Of a DNA stretch of 64,000 nucleotides, positions 52,206-61,079 are shown piece after piece; position 1 is the stretch's first letter, and every line of letters starts with the position of its first letter. The notes below the pieces were generated by a model. It ran no database searches. It was not told the DNA's origin and was given only the letters and a program-made list of their open reading frames with translations. The translations under genes were made by a program, and so were the position numbers. The stretch spans positions 434,001 to 498,000 of the forward strand of contig NZ_LSGQ01000030.1 in the NCBI RefSeq assembly GCF_001675285.1, in the 5' to 3' direction. The stretch is from Elizabethkingia miricola. GTDB taxonomy: Bacteria > Bacteroidota > Bacteroidia > Flavobacteriales > Weeksellaceae.

Positions 52206-52937
52206 TCAGGGATTTCTTCCCTTTTCATACGGATATAGATCCGGAAGTAGCTCACTTTGCCAAAATTCCTTGGTATCGATATCCATAATAGATACAGCTC
52301 CGGTAAAAGCTGCTCCAGTATCTACATTCCAGATATTAGCCTTATTCAGAGGATATGTTACTCCTAAATGCAATGTAGGTGTATGGCCTATAAAGATTTC
52401 GCTGAATAAAAGTAATCGCTTTGGATACTGCAAAGAGTCTTTCTCAATTCTTGTATCCAAAGCTACAGCGGTCTCCCACAATGTTCTGTCCCATCTGTAA
52501 TTACTGGAATGCATTTCTTTCTCGGGTCCATGCATAGAAGAATAGCCTGCATGTATAAAAAGCCGGTTCTGTTCATCTGTATAATAATTATGCATCTGTC
52601 CAAAAAATTCCAGATGCTTATCAATTTCTTCGTCAGAATAATCAGCATAGCTTTCCATAGTTGTTACACCACCGTTTAGCAGCCACATTTCGGGTTTATG
52701 ACCAAAGCTTAACCATTCTTCACAATAAAGATCATGATTACCTTTAACAAATATACATTCCTGTTTCTGTGAAAGCTCTATAAGAGCATTGATTACTTGT
52801 GAGGATTCGCTCCATCCGTCTACATAATCTCCGAGAAAAATCAGTTTATCTTTATCTGTAACGTTTGCACGTTCTAATACTTGTTCCAGAGCCTTAAGCC
52901 CACCATGAATATCTCCTACAACTAATGTTCTGCTCAT
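52206..52937 (-). CDS. Metallophosphoesterase (PPP-type phosphatase)
   Basis: A 243-residue calcineurin-like phosphoesterase. The three metal motifs are intact: GDIHGG (Asp9, His11), GDYVDGW and GNHDLYCEEW, with IGHTPTLH and a HAGYSS block further on. The layout resembles bacterial serine/threonine phosphatases and diadenosine-tetraphosphatase-like proteins. It is cytoplasmic, since no signal peptide is present. Substrate unknown. Confidence 0.9.
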   Translation of the reverse strand: MSRTLVVGDIHGGLKALEQVLERANVTDKDKLIFLGDYVDGWSESSQVINALIELSQKQECIFVKGNHDLYCEEWLSFGHKPEMWLLNGGVTTMESYADYSDEEIDKHLEFFGQMHNYYTDEQNRLFIHAGYSSMHGPEKEMHSSNYRWDRTLWETAVALDTRIEKDSLQYPKRLLLFSEIFIGHTPTLHLGVTYPLNKANIWNVDTGAAFTGAVSIMDIDTKEFWQSELLPDLYPYEKGRNP

Positions 52938-53058
52938 TTATTTCGAAATGTATTTTGTACCAACACTATTATTCGGCTCTTTTGCCCTTGACAGTACGTT
53001 CTGTAACGAAATTAAGCAAAATATGATAGCTATAAGACTAATCTTTTTCTATTGTATC

Positions 53059-53066
53059 TATATTTG
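53059..53066 (+). promoter_or_regulatory. Promoter -7 box of the GNAT gene
   Basis: TATATTTG fits TAnnTTTG, 16 bases before the ATG at 53083. Confidence 0.6.
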
Positions 53067-53082
53067 TTTATAAATAAAAGAC

Positions 53083-53529
53083 ATGATTATAAAAAGAGTT
53101 AATTCAACTGATAAGGACTTTCAAAACCTTGTCAGGTCATTAGATGCTGATTTAGCCATTCGCGATGGTAATGATCATGCTTTTTACCACCAGTTCAACA
53201 AAATAGATTTACTAAAAAATTGTGTTGTAATCTATATGGATAAGCATGCCGTAGCATGTGGAGCCTTCAAAGCATTTTCTGAAGACAGTGTGGAAATAAA
53301 AAGGATGTATACCAATCCTGAAAAGCGGAAATCCGGATTGGCTTCCAGAATATTATATGAGCTGGAGATTTGGGCTAAAGAAAACGGATATAAAAAGTGT
53401 GTATTGGAGACAGGAATAAAACAACCTGAAGCAATTGCTCTTTATCAGAAAAACGAATACTATAAAATACCTAATTATGGCCAATACATAGGTATTGAAA
53501 ATAGTATATGTTTTGAAAAACAATTATAA
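53083..53529 (+). CDS. GNAT family N-acetyltransferase
   Basis: A 148-residue single-domain acetyltransferase. The acetyl-CoA-binding region is IKRMYTNPEKRKSGLASRILYELE at about 77-100, containing the R/Q-x-x-G-x-G/A-like R-K-S-G-L-A. It is followed by VLETGIKQPEAIALYQKNEYYKI, the usual strand-helix with the catalytic-type Tyr. Substrate unknown. Confidence 0.88.
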   Translation: MIIKRVNSTDKDFQNLVRSLDADLAIRDGNDHAFYHQFNKIDLLKNCVVIYMDKHAVACGAFKAFSEDSVEIKRMYTNPEKRKSGLASRILYELEIWAKENGYKKCVLETGIKQPEAIALYQKNEYYKIPNYGQYIGIENSICFEKQL

Positions 53530-53642
53530 TTATTTAATAAAAAACAGACTCAAATTTTATATAAATTAAATAAATAAACAACTTAATGATAAAAATTCAT
53601 AATTTTAATATTGAAATATAAACCTTTTAAAATTAAACAATT

Positions 53643-54287
53643 ATGAAAAAATTATTATTGATTTTTGGCACAGCAATGCTATTTATTGCCTGCGATAAAA
53701 TGAAAAATACCAGCGAGAAGGAAAGTGAGAAAACTGCCCCTTCTACAGCAAAATCTGACTGGAAGCCTGTAGATTCTGCTACAGCAAATAAAGCATGGAT
53801 GGAATATGCTGCTCCCGGCGAACTGCACAAAGTACTTGCAAAATATGTTGGAAACTGGACTGGTGAAACAACTACATGGATGGAAGAAGGCGGCCAGCCT
53901 GTAAAAAGTACTTCGGATTGTACTAACAAAATGATTTTTGGTGGACGCTACCAACTAAGCAATTACAAAGGAAATTTCATGGGAATGCCTTTTGAGGGGA
54001 TGAGTATTATGGGATACGATAATGCCAAGAAAAAATTTGTAAGTACCTGGATTGACAATATGGGAACAGGAATGATGACGGCTGAAGGAGAATGGAATTC
54101 TTCAAAAAAATCTATAGAATTTAAAGGGAAAATGACTGATCCTACACAGACTAATAAAGAATGTGAAATAAGAGAAGTCTACACCTTTAATGATGACAAT
54201 ACACATACTCTGGAAATGTTCGGACCGGGATCTAAAACTGGTAAGGAAATAAAAACAATGGAGATTAAATTTGTCCGCAAGAAATAA
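53643..54287 (+). CDS. DUF1579 lipoprotein
   Basis: A 214-residue lipoprotein (lipobox MLFIAC, Cys17). A Lys/Glu/Ser-rich linker precedes a DUF1579 domain (about 60-212): YVGNWTGETTTWMEEGG, GGRYQLSNYKGNFMGMPFEGMSIMGYDN, FVSTWIDNMGTGMM and TLEMFGPG. The domain is a lipocalin-like barrel with no proven function. A terminator follows immediately. Confidence 0.88.
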   Translation: MKKLLLIFGTAMLFIACDKMKNTSEKESEKTAPSTAKSDWKPVDSATANKAWMEYAAPGELHKVLAKYVGNWTGETTTWMEEGGQPVKSTSDCTNKMIFGGRYQLSNYKGNFMGMPFEGMSIMGYDNAKKKFVSTWIDNMGTGMMTAEGEWNSSKKSIEFKGKMTDPTQTNKECEIREVYTFNDDNTHTLEMFGPGSKTGKEIKTMEIKFVRKK

Positions 54288-54294
54288 CAATAAA

Positions 54295-54328
54295 TAAAAA
54301 GACCGGAACTATTTCCGGTCTTTTTTTA
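54295..54328. terminator. Bidirectional terminator
   Basis: AAAAAGACCGGAA pairs with TTCCGGTCTTTTT around CTAT, with A- and T-runs either side. It serves the DUF1579 gene and lepA, which converge here. Confidence 0.9.
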
Positions 54329-54331
54329 TAT

Positions 54332-56128
54332 TTAGTCATTAAGCTTTAATACTGCCATGAACGCTGATTGTGGCACTTCTACCCTACCAATCTGCTTCAT
54401 TTTCTTTTTACCCTCTTTCTGTTTTTCCAAGAGTTTACGTTTTCTGGAGATATCACCACCATAACATTTTGCTGTTACGTCTTTTCTAAGCGCTTTAATC
54501 GTTTCTCTTGCGATAACTTTAGTTCCTAATGCTGCCTGAACCGCAATATCAAACTGTTGTCTAGGGATCAGTTCACGCAACTTCTCACACATTTTCTTTC
54601 CGATGTGGTATGCGTTACTATCGTGAATCAATGAAGATAAGGCATCCACCATATCACCATTGATCAGAATATCCATTTTTACAAGCTTAGAAGCTCTGAA
54701 TCCAATTGGATGGTAATCGAATGAGGCATAACCTTTAGAAATTGATTTCAGACGGTCGTAGAAGTCAAATACAACTTCTGCCAATGGCATATTGAAGATT
54801 AGCTCAACTCGCTCTGAAGTCAAATAACTTTGGTTAACGATTTCACCTCTTTTCTCAATACATAGAGTCATTACTGAACCTACAAAATCCGATTTAGTAA
54901 TGATAGATGCCTTAATATAAGGCTCTTCTACCCTGTCCATAATCGATGGGTCCATCATTTCTGAAGGGTTATTAATCAGAATCGGAACTTCAGGCTCCTT
55001 TTTAGAATATCCAAAATAAGACACGTTCGGAACCGTAGTAATAACGTTCATATTAAACTCCCTATCCAAACGCTCCTGAACAATTTCCATGTGCAGCATT
55101 CCAAGGAATCCGCATCGGAAGCCGAAGCCTAATGCTGCTGAACTTTCTGGTTCAAAAACCAGAGAAGCATCATTAAGCCTTAATTTTTCAAGTGAAAATC
55201 TAAGCTCTTCGAAATCTTCAGAGTCAATTGGGTAAATACCCGCAAAAACCATTGGTTTTACTTCTTCAAATCCTTCAATCGGTCCTGATGCAGGTCTGTC
55301 AAAGGAAGTAATGGTATCTCCTACTTTTACCTCTCTTGCGTCTTTAATACCGGAAACCAGATAACCAACATCACCACACTGAATGGTTTTCTTTGGTACC
55401 TGTTTTAGTTTCAAAGTTCCTACTTCATCTGCACCATATTCTTTACCAGTAGCAAAGAATTTAATTTTTTCATTTTTAGAAATACTTCCGTTTACAACTT
55501 TAAAGTAAGCTTCAATACCTCTGAATGGGTTGTATACCGAGTCAAAGATCAATGCCTGAAGTGGTGCTTCCGGATCTCCTACAGGTGCAGGAATTCTTTC
55601 AACAATCTGCTCTAACAGGTTATGAACTCCTTCTCCTGTTTTACCTGAAACACGAAGTACATCTTCATATTCACAACCGATAAGATTCATAATCTCATCC
55701 GTTACTTCTTCAGGGTTTGCAGAAGGAAGGTCTATTTTATTAAGAATAGGAATAATTGTAAGATCATTCTCCAATGCCAGGTAAAGATTGGAAATAGTCT
55801 GAGCCTGAATACTCTGTGCAGCGTCTACAATAAGCAATGCTCCTTCACATGCAGCGATTGAACGGGAAACTTCATATGAAAAATCCACGTGTCCCGGAGT
55901 ATCAATAAGGTTAAGGATAAACTTTTCCCCCTTATACTCATAGTCCATTTGAATTGCGTGGCTTTTAATAGTAATTCCACGCTCTTTTTCCAGGTCCATA
56001 TCATCAAGAGTCTGCGACTGCAATTCTCTTTGTGATACAGTATTTGTATATTCTAAAAGCCTATCAGCCAAAGTACTTTTACCGTGGTCGATATGGGCGA
56101 TAATGCAAAAATTTCTTATATTCTTCAT
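54332..56128 (-). CDS. lepA: Elongation factor 4 (LepA)
   Basis: A 598-residue translational GTPase, the usual LepA length. G1 [10 protein letters not shown]2 GITI, G3 DTPGHVDF, G4 NKID and G5 SGKTGEG are present, as is the LepA-specific C-terminal region with [29 protein letters not shown] chose start 56128, because the longer frame (56149) overlaps the promoter box. Confidence 0.97.
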   Translation of the reverse strand: MKNIRNFCIIAHIDHGKSTLADRLLEYTNTVSQRELQSQTLDDMDLEKERGITIKSHAIQMDYEYKGEKFILNLIDTPGHVDFSYEVSRSIAACEGALLIVDAAQSIQAQTISNLYLALENDLTIIPILNKIDLPSANPEEVTDEIMNLIGCEYEDVLRVSGKTGEGVHNLLEQIVERIPAPVGDPEAPLQALIFDSVYNPFRGIEAYFKVVNGSISKNEKIKFFATGKEYGADEVGTLKLKQVPKKTIQCGDVGYLVSGIKDAREVKVGDTITSFDRPASGPIEGFEEVKPMVFAGIYPIDSEDFEELRFSLEKLRLNDASLVFEPESSAALGFGFRCGFLGMLHMEIVQERLDREFNMNVITTVPNVSYFGYSKKEPEVPILINNPSEMMDPSIMDRVEEPYIKASIITKSDFVGSVMTLCIEKRGEIVNQSYLTSERVELIFNMPLAEVVFDFYDRLKSISKGYASFDYHPIGFRASKLVKMDILINGDMVDALSSLIHDSNAYHIGKKMCEKLRELIPRQQFDIAVQAALGTKVIARETIKALRKDVTAKCYGGDISRKRKLLEKQKEGKKKMKQIGRVEVPQSAFMAVLKLND

Positions 56129-56146
56129 CGAATCTATTAGTATCTG

Positions 56147-56154
56147 CAAAGATA
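56147..56154 (-). promoter_or_regulatory. Promoter -7 box of lepA
   Basis: TATCTTTG on the minus strand, 18 bases before the chosen lepA start; it overlaps the alternative upstream ATG. Confidence 0.65.
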
Positions 56155-56177
56155 TTGATTTTGAACCAAAAACCTAA

Positions 56178-56205
56178 AAATAAAAAACCCTGCCGAAGCA
56201 GGGTC
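56178..56205 (-). terminator. Terminator of the ECF sigma operon
   Basis: On the minus strand ACCCTGC and GCAGGGT pair around a TTCG tetraloop and are followed by TTTTTATTTTTAGG. Confidence 0.9.
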
Positions 56206-56305
56206 TAACACTAAAACTACTATTAATGAAAAATGCTATTTTACAAGCGTTTATCCAATTTTTAAGGAGGATATCTTAGAGTCATTCCTCATTGACTTAG
56301 TATAT

Positions 56306-56779
56306 TTACTTTTTCTCTTCTTCCTGATGTTTTTTATCCATTATCCTCCGCCCCATTCTTTTCTCCATTTCAAACATTTTTTCAAGTTGTTTAGGAGTCA
56401 GAACCTTCAAAAAACGATCAGCGTATGTTCTTTTGTTGTTTAATAGTTTCTGTGAAACATCAAACCCTGTATAAATTTTTTCTTTTGTTTCTTCTTCAGA
56501 AAGTTCCGGTTTGTTATATTTTTCCTTGAACTCCTTCATTACAAACATCTGGCTTACCTCATAATTATTGTAAACCTCTCTGAAAGCTTTTTCCTGATTT
56601 TCATTCAGTCCAAGATTTTTAACAAGAATATCAACTCTTGCCTGATGGTAATCGTTCATTCTTTCCTCCTTTTTTTCTGTATTTCCACCAGAAGAAAGGT
56701 TGCTTTTAATCTGAGCATGTGTTGAAGAAAACATTCCTAACAATACTAAGAAGCTTAATATTTGTGCTGTTTTTATCAT
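56306..56779 (-). CDS. Spy/CpxP-like periplasmic protein
   Basis: A 157-residue exported protein: signal peptide (about 1-22), then an all-helical, highly charged body. LGLNENQEKAFREVYNNYE and VLTPKQLEKMFEMEKRMGRR resemble the paired LTxxQ-type repeats of Spy/CpxP envelope-stress chaperones. It is the last of three genes (ECF sigma, membrane protein, this one) with two bases between it and the middle gene. Its place there suggests an extracytoplasmic sensing or chaperone role. Confidence 0.75.
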   Translation of the reverse strand: MIKTAQILSFLVLLGMFSSTHAQIKSNLSSGGNTEKKEERMNDYHQARVDILVKNLGLNENQEKAFREVYNNYEVSQMFVMKEFKEKYNKPELSEEETKEKIYTGFDVSQKLLNNKRTYADRFLKVLTPKQLEKMFEMEKRMGRRIMDKKHQEEEKK

Positions 56780-56781
56780 TA

Positions 56782-57342
56782 TTAATATAAGTCTAAATAA
56801 GTATCAATCTCATATTTTTTACTCTGCTCAGCCAACTCCTGAGAGCTTAAATTGCTTATTGCTTTGTCAAATTTTTTATCAACTGCATTAATAGCTTTTG
56901 GTCTGCTGTATGCATTTTTAGAATCTGTAAGCATTGCTTTCTTAGAGTTAGATGCAGAATTTTCAGCAAAGTTAAATCCATCATCGGATTTTTTTTGATT
57001 TTCTGCAATTCCTTCACCAGAACCTTCATCAGAAGGCTGTTTTTTATCATCAGAATTTTCTGCAATCTTAGGCTGAATATTCTCTGCCACTATTTCTCTG
57101 TCTACTATTTTCTCCTGTGTCTGTACAGCACCGTTATTTGTATAGTAGAATAAAATAGTTCCTACAATAAGAGCCAAAGAAGCTGCAATACCGGACAGCA
57201 TCCTCATAGGAAGTATTTTTCCCTTAGGCTTTTTGTGTTCTGCCACTCTTTCAAGGACATTACTTTGCATATCTTTGAAAAAGCCTTCAGGAACATCGTA
57301 AATATTACGGCGTTCAAAATCTTCAATATCTGTCTTTTTCAT
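56782..57342 (-). CDS. Single-pass membrane protein, putative anti-sigma partner
   Basis: A 186-residue protein. Residues 1-42 are cytoplasmic (FERRNIYDVPEGFFKDMQ, a start common to flavobacterial proteins encoded after ECF sigma genes). One transmembrane segment lies at about 46-66 (MRMLSGIAASLALIVGTILFYY), and a Ser/Asn/Lys/Asp-rich periplasmic tail follows. No zinc anti-sigma motif is present. It starts 18 bases after the sigma gene and is followed by the Spy-like gene. The topology and position suggest an anti-sigma factor; this is inference. Confidence 0.7.
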   Translation of the reverse strand: MKKTDIEDFERRNIYDVPEGFFKDMQSNVLERVAEHKKPKGKILPMRMLSGIAASLALIVGTILFYYTNNGAVQTQEKIVDREIVAENIQPKIAENSDDKKQPSDEGSGEGIAENQKKSDDGFNFAENSASNSKKAMLTDSKNAYSRPKAINAVDKKFDKAISNLSSQELAEQSKKYEIDTYLDLY

Positions 57343-57360
57343 CTTTATTTATTTCCTTTT

Positions 57361-57936
57361 TTATTCAAATTCTTCAATGTTCTGCCGCAAATAATCTGTT
57401 ACTTTTTCTTTTGCGTAATGATAGTTTGTTTTTAATGTTCCAACTGACATATCCAATATCTTAGACATTTCTTCATAAGGAAGATCGTCATAATACTTCA
57501 GTGTGAAAACCAATCTTTGTTTTTCAGGCAGACATTGGATTGCCTTCTGCAGCATAATTTCTAATTCTTCAGCATCGTGCTTTGCATTTTCTGCAACAGC
57601 ATTCTGCAGATAATACTCCGCCCCCTCGTCAGTCACCTTCATTTTTTTCACCTTATTCAGATGCTGCAATGCTTCATTTGTAGCAATCCGATAAAGCCAT
57701 GTATACAGCTGGCTTCCTCCTTTAAATTTATCAAAATTATGATAAACTTTCACAAATGTATCCTGCAGCAAATCCTGAGCATCATCATGCTGAACCACCA
57801 GCCTTCTAATATGCCAGTATAATCGACTCTGATAGGCACTCATAAGCATCCGAAGTCCCTCTTCACGGGTCTTCGGAGACTTCATTTGTTCAATAATGAG
57901 CCCCTCATCGATTTTCATTCCTATGTTGGATATCAA
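57361..57936 (-). CDS. ECF (sigma-70 family) RNA polymerase sigma factor
   Basis: A 191-residue two-domain sigma factor. Region 2 spans about 30-95 with DAQDLLQDTFVKVYHNFDKFKGGSQLYTWLYRIATNEALQHL. Region 4 spans about 125-180 with LPEKQRLVFTLKYYDDLPYEEMSKILDMSVGTLKTNYHYAKEKV. No region 3 is present, as in the ECF group. It heads a three-gene unit with a membrane protein and a Spy-like periplasmic protein, typical of envelope-responsive regulation. Confidence 0.93.
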   Translation of the reverse strand: MISNIGMKIDEGLIIEQMKSPKTREEGLRMLMSAYQSRLYWHIRRLVVQHDDAQDLLQDTFVKVYHNFDKFKGGSQLYTWLYRIATNEALQHLNKVKKMKVTDEGAEYYLQNAVAENAKHDAEELEIMLQKAIQCLPEKQRLVFTLKYYDDLPYEEMSKILDMSVGTLKTNYHYAKEKVTDYLRQNIEEFE

Positions 57937-57984
57937 ATTCTATGAAAAGTTAAATTATTTTTTTCTTACAGATGCTTATTTTAT

Positions 57985-58016
57985 AAAAAAGCCCTGGTCA
58001 TTGTCTGACCAGGGCC
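57985..58016 (-). terminator. Terminator of the MFS transporter gene
   Basis: GCCCTGGTCA (57991-58000) pairs with TGACCAGGGC (58006-58015). On the minus strand TTTTTTATAA follows. Confidence 0.9.
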
Positions 58017-58059
58017 TATAAATTCAATATAAATTTTTAATACTAAGTGCCTGAAATTA

Positions 58060-59256
58060 CTACTCTGTCAGAAATTCGGCTTCCTGAATTTTATGATTAC
58101 AATTTTGTTCTCTGTTTTTCTTCAGATAAGAGTTAATAGCAAGAATAAGCAGAGAAATAATACCAAACGCTGCTCCTATCCACGGTGTAACAGAAATTCC
58201 TTTTGAAACAATAATCCACCCTCCTATTGAGGTCCCTAATGCAACACCAAGGTTTCCTGTTGAGTTTTGCAAACTGTTGGCAAACTCTAGTGCATAAGAA
58301 GGTGCATTAGAGACCATATAAACAACAGCTATCATTACACATGGACCATACCAGAATCCCCAGATAGAAATAATACTAATTGTAAGTACCGGATTGGTAT
58401 TGAAATTTAATAAAAAAGGAAGTACAATAGTTCCTAAAGAAAACAATACTACTGCCGGCATCATTTTCTTGTTAAGCATTTTCCTGGCAACCCAATTAGA
58501 AGCAACACCCATTACCCCAAATAAAAAGATCATATAGCTGGTTGTTTTTTCATCCATTGCCAGACTTTTTTGAAGATATTCCGCAATATAACTGTAAGTG
58601 CAGAACCAGGCAGTGATAAGAAACAAGTTAAAAGCCATACTTAGTAGAAATATGGGATCTTTAAGAATAACCAACTGTTTCTTTAGTGAAGTTGTTTCTT
58701 TAGGCGCGGGAACCGATGGCAGCATTTTATAAATAATGACAATAGTAAGAAGACTAATAATTGCCTGTAAAACATAGGCAGCCTGCCATTGCTGAAAAAC
58801 CCCCGATACATAGCCTGAAAGCGGAACAGTAATTACTGAAGCAACAGCAATTCCACTTATAACTATACCTATAAGTTCATTCTTATACTTATCGTCTCCT
58901 AAAGCCACTGCTGCATAAATAGCTGCAGCAATACAGGTAGGCTGTAGGAAGGCAGGCAACATTCTGACAATGAGTAAAACCCCAAATGGAGGGGCCATAA
59001 TCGATAAAATATCCGATAATAAAAATAAGACCATCGCGACTAGCATTATCTTTTTCCGGTTAAATCCTGAGGTAAGAAGTGTAATTATAGATCCGGTAAC
59101 TGCTATTGTAATCGAAAAAATACTCAAAAGACTTCCGGCTTTATCTATAGAAACTCCATAATATTCTGAGATCTGAGGAAGTATGCTGATAACTCCAAAC
59201 TCTGTACTAATAATTCCAATTAATGTGAGGCACCCTATATAAGCTGCTTTTTTCAT
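58060..59256 (-). CDS. MFS transporter
   Basis: A 398-residue major facilitator protein with twelve hydrophobic segments. The region after TM2 (LTSGFNRKKIMLVAMVLFLLSDILS) corresponds to the conserved cytoplasmic loop. The order resembles the DHA1/AraJ-type drug or sugar exporters. It is divergent from an HxlR-family regulator, with facing promoters in an 86-base gap, so that regulator probably controls it. The substrate is unknown. Confidence 0.9.
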   Translation of the reverse strand: MKKAAYIGCLTLIGIISTEFGVISILPQISEYYGVSIDKAGSLLSIFSITIAVTGSIITLLTSGFNRKKIMLVAMVLFLLSDILSIMAPPFGVLLIVRMLPAFLQPTCIAAAIYAAVALGDDKYKNELIGIVISGIAVASVITVPLSGYVSGVFQQWQAAYVLQAIISLLTIVIIYKMLPSVPAPKETTSLKKQLVILKDPIFLLSMAFNLFLITAWFCTYSYIAEYLQKSLAMDEKTTSYMIFLFGVMGVASNWVARKMLNKKMMPAVVLFSLGTIVLPFLLNFNTNPVLTISIISIWGFWYGPCVMIAVVYMVSNAPSYALEFANSLQNSTGNLGVALGTSIGGWIIVSKGISVTPWIGAAFGIISLLILAINSYLKKNREQNCNHKIQEAEFLTE

Positions 59257-59270
59257 TCTGATTTTTCTTT

Positions 59271-59278
59271 CAAAATTA
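59271..59278 (-). promoter_or_regulatory. Promoter -7 box of the MFS gene
   Basis: TAATTTTG on the minus strand, 14 bases before the MFS start codon. Confidence 0.55.
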
Positions 59279-59284
59279 GATTTA

Positions 59285-59317
59285 TACGTCTAAATTTGCA
59301 TATAGTACGTTAAATTG
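59285..59317. promoter_or_regulatory. Candidate HxlR operator (direct repeat) with hxlR -7 box
   Basis: TACGTCTAAATTTG (59285-59298) and TACGTTAAATTG (59306-59317) repeat with a 21-base period, about two helical turns. The first copy includes TAAATTTG (59291-59298), a -7 box for the regulator gene. The position, between divergent regulator and transporter genes, suits an autoregulatory operator. Confidence 0.5.
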
Positions 59318-59342
59318 TATGTTACTGTAAAAAAAGTAAGTA

Positions 59343-59717
59343 ATGGGGAAAATAAAAGAAACATCAACCAATAACATAAATAAACAATACATTATAGAAT
59401 GTGATACACCCTATGCTATCTCACAGATTGGAGGGCGGTGGAAACTTCTTATTTTGTGTCAGTTAGAGGGTGGAAAAAAGCGCTTTGGGGAGCTTCATAA
59501 GAGTATTTGTAATATTACCGAACGAATGCTTACCACACAACTTCGTGAACTGGAAAAAAGCAGTATTATAAAAAGAACAGTATATGCTGAAGTTCCGCCA
59601 CGGGTGGAGTATGAATATACTGAAATGGGCTTGGAGCTGGTTCCTATTTTAAAGCAATTAGGCTGTTGGGGCGCCAGAATTCGCAAAATTACCAAAGAAG
59701 ATTCTTCAGAAGAATAA
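59343..59717 (+). CDS. HxlR family transcriptional regulator
   Basis: A 124-residue MarR-like winged-helix protein of the HxlR (DUF24) family. The typical block is CDTPYAISQIGGRWKLLILCQL. It is followed by FGELHKSICNITERMLTTQLRELEKSSII (recognition helix) and the wing RTVYAEVPPRVEYEYTEMG. A Cys20 near the start of the helix matches the redox-sensing cysteine position known in YodB/HypR relatives. It lies divergent from the MFS gene and probably regulates it. Confidence 0.92.
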   Translation: MGKIKETSTNNINKQYIIECDTPYAISQIGGRWKLLILCQLEGGKKRFGELHKSICNITERMLTTQLRELEKSSIIKRTVYAEVPPRVEYEYTEMGLELVPILKQLGCWGARIRKITKEDSSEE

Positions 59718-59741
59718 GACCATATCCTAAAATCTTATACC

Positions 59742-59749
59742 TATATTTG
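59742..59749 (+). promoter_or_regulatory. Promoter -7 box of the DUF2520/kdsC unit
   Basis: TATATTTG ends four bases before the ATG at 59754, implying transcription starting at or beside the start codon. A -33 element is not evident. Confidence 0.6.
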
Positions 59750-59753
59750 TAGT

Positions 59754-60506
59754 ATGACGACAGTAATAATAGGCTCAGGGAATGTTGCCTGGCACATGGC
59801 TAAAGCCTTTAAAGAAGCAGGAATAGATCTTATTCAGCTTTATGGAAGAAATGAACAGGATCTAAAAAAATTATCTTCGGAAATCAATGTTGAATATTCT
59901 ACTGATCAGCTAAAACAGGCAGATTTTTATCTGATATGTACAAGTGATAAAGCAATAGCCGAAGTTTCTAAACAAATACCATATGAACAAGCTCTTGTAG
60001 CACACACATCAGGATCCTTATCACGTGATGTGCTGGAAGGACCGTACCGAAAAGCCTGTTTTTATCCACTGCAGACCTTCTCTAAAAGCAGAAAATTAGA
60101 CTATTCAAAAATTCCGCTTTTTGTAGATGCAGGGTGGGAGAGTGACAATATACTTTTAACTGATCTGGCAAATAAAATCAGCACCAATGTGATGCGCATT
60201 AATCATGAGCAGAGAAAACAGATGCATCTTTCTGCTGTATTTGCCTGCAATTTTGTTAACCATCTCTATGCTCAGGCCGAGATAATCTGTAAGCAGAATG
60301 ATATTCCTTTCAATTACCTTTTACCACTAATAGAAGAAACTGCTGACAAAATAAAAACAATTTCTCCTAAAGATGCACAGACGGGTCCTGCCGTAAGAAA
60401 TGATCAGAATGTAATCCGGTTCCAGGAAAACCTGATTGACAATGATAATCAGCTTAATATTTATAAAATACTTACTGAATCTATAACCAAAATGTATGAG
60501 CTATAA
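59754..60506 (+). CDS. Rossmann-like/DUF2520 domain protein
   Basis: A 250-residue protein with an N-terminal Rossmann-like NADP-binding domain (VIIGSGNVAWHMAKAF, G-x-G-x-x-A at 7-12). It has a C-terminal DUF2520 helical domain (HLSAVFACNFVNHLYAQAEIICKQ, then AQTGPAVRNDQNVI). The architecture resembles 6-phosphogluconate- or ketopantoate-reductase-like dehydrogenases, but no substrate is known. The start cannot be moved downstream without losing the nucleotide-binding loop, so the mRNA may be leaderless. It overlaps the next gene by 11 bases. Confidence 0.88.
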   Translation: MTTVIIGSGNVAWHMAKAFKEAGIDLIQLYGRNEQDLKKLSSEINVEYSTDQLKQADFYLICTSDKAIAEVSKQIPYEQALVAHTSGSLSRDVLEGPYRKACFYPLQTFSKSRKLDYSKIPLFVDAGWESDNILLTDLANKISTNVMRINHEQRKQMHLSAVFACNFVNHLYAQAEIICKQNDIPFNYLLPLIEETADKIKTISPKDAQTGPAVRNDQNVIRFQENLIDNDNQLNIYKILTESITKMYEL

Positions 60507-61014
60507 AGAGAATCTGAAAAATATAAAAGCATTTGTATTCGATGTAGATGGTGTTTTTACGGATGGATCAATCATCCTTCAACCAGATGGTAGCATGAGC
60601 CGTATTATGAATGTTCTGGACGGATACGCAATTGTAAAAGCTATTAAGGAGGGTTTTGTAATCGGTATTATTACTGGTGGGAACGATCCTATGGTAAAAA
60701 ACAGAATGCAGTATCTGGGAGTAACGGATATTTATATGAAATCTCATGATAAAATGGAAGACTTCGACGATTTTGTTTCAAAATACCAGTTTCAGAACTA
60801 CGAGATTTTATTTATGGGTGATGATATTCCGGACAAATATGTCATGGAAAAGGTAGGAATTGCAGCATGTCCAATCAATGCAGTCCCGGAAGTGAAAGAG
60901 ATCTCTCATTATATTTCCAATATCCACGGAGGAAAAGGATGTGTCCGTGATGTTGTAGAACAAGTAATGAAAGCTCAGGGAAAATGGCATGATGATAATA
61001 CCCAAAGCATCTGA
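60496..61014 (+). CDS. KdsC-type HAD phosphatase (3-deoxy-manno-octulosonate 8-phosphate phosphatase)
   Basis: A 172-residue HAD enzyme of the KdsC group, which removes the phosphate from Kdo-8-P in lipopolysaccharide synthesis. Motif I is FVFDVDGVFTDG (Asp15, Asp17). The family continues with IGIITGGNDPMVKNRMQYLGV (motif II), YLGV...DKMEDFDDF (Lys) and FMGDDIPDKYVMEKVGIAACP (motif IV). It lacks a cap domain, as in KdsC. It overlaps the DUF2520 gene by 11 bases. A broader sugar-phosphatase role cannot be excluded. Confidence 0.9.
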   Translation: MSYKENLKNIKAFVFDVDGVFTDGSIILQPDGSMSRIMNVLDGYAIVKAIKEGFVIGIITGGNDPMVKNRMQYLGVTDIYMKSHDKMEDFDDFVSKYQFQNYEILFMGDDIPDKYVMEKVGIAACPINAVPEVKEISHYISNIHGGKGCVRDVVEQVMKAQGKWHDDNTQSI

Positions 61015-61079
61015 TAAAGTACGAAGTTAGAAGTACTAAATCAGAAATAATAAACACGAAAAAATAGAGAATAAGAAAT

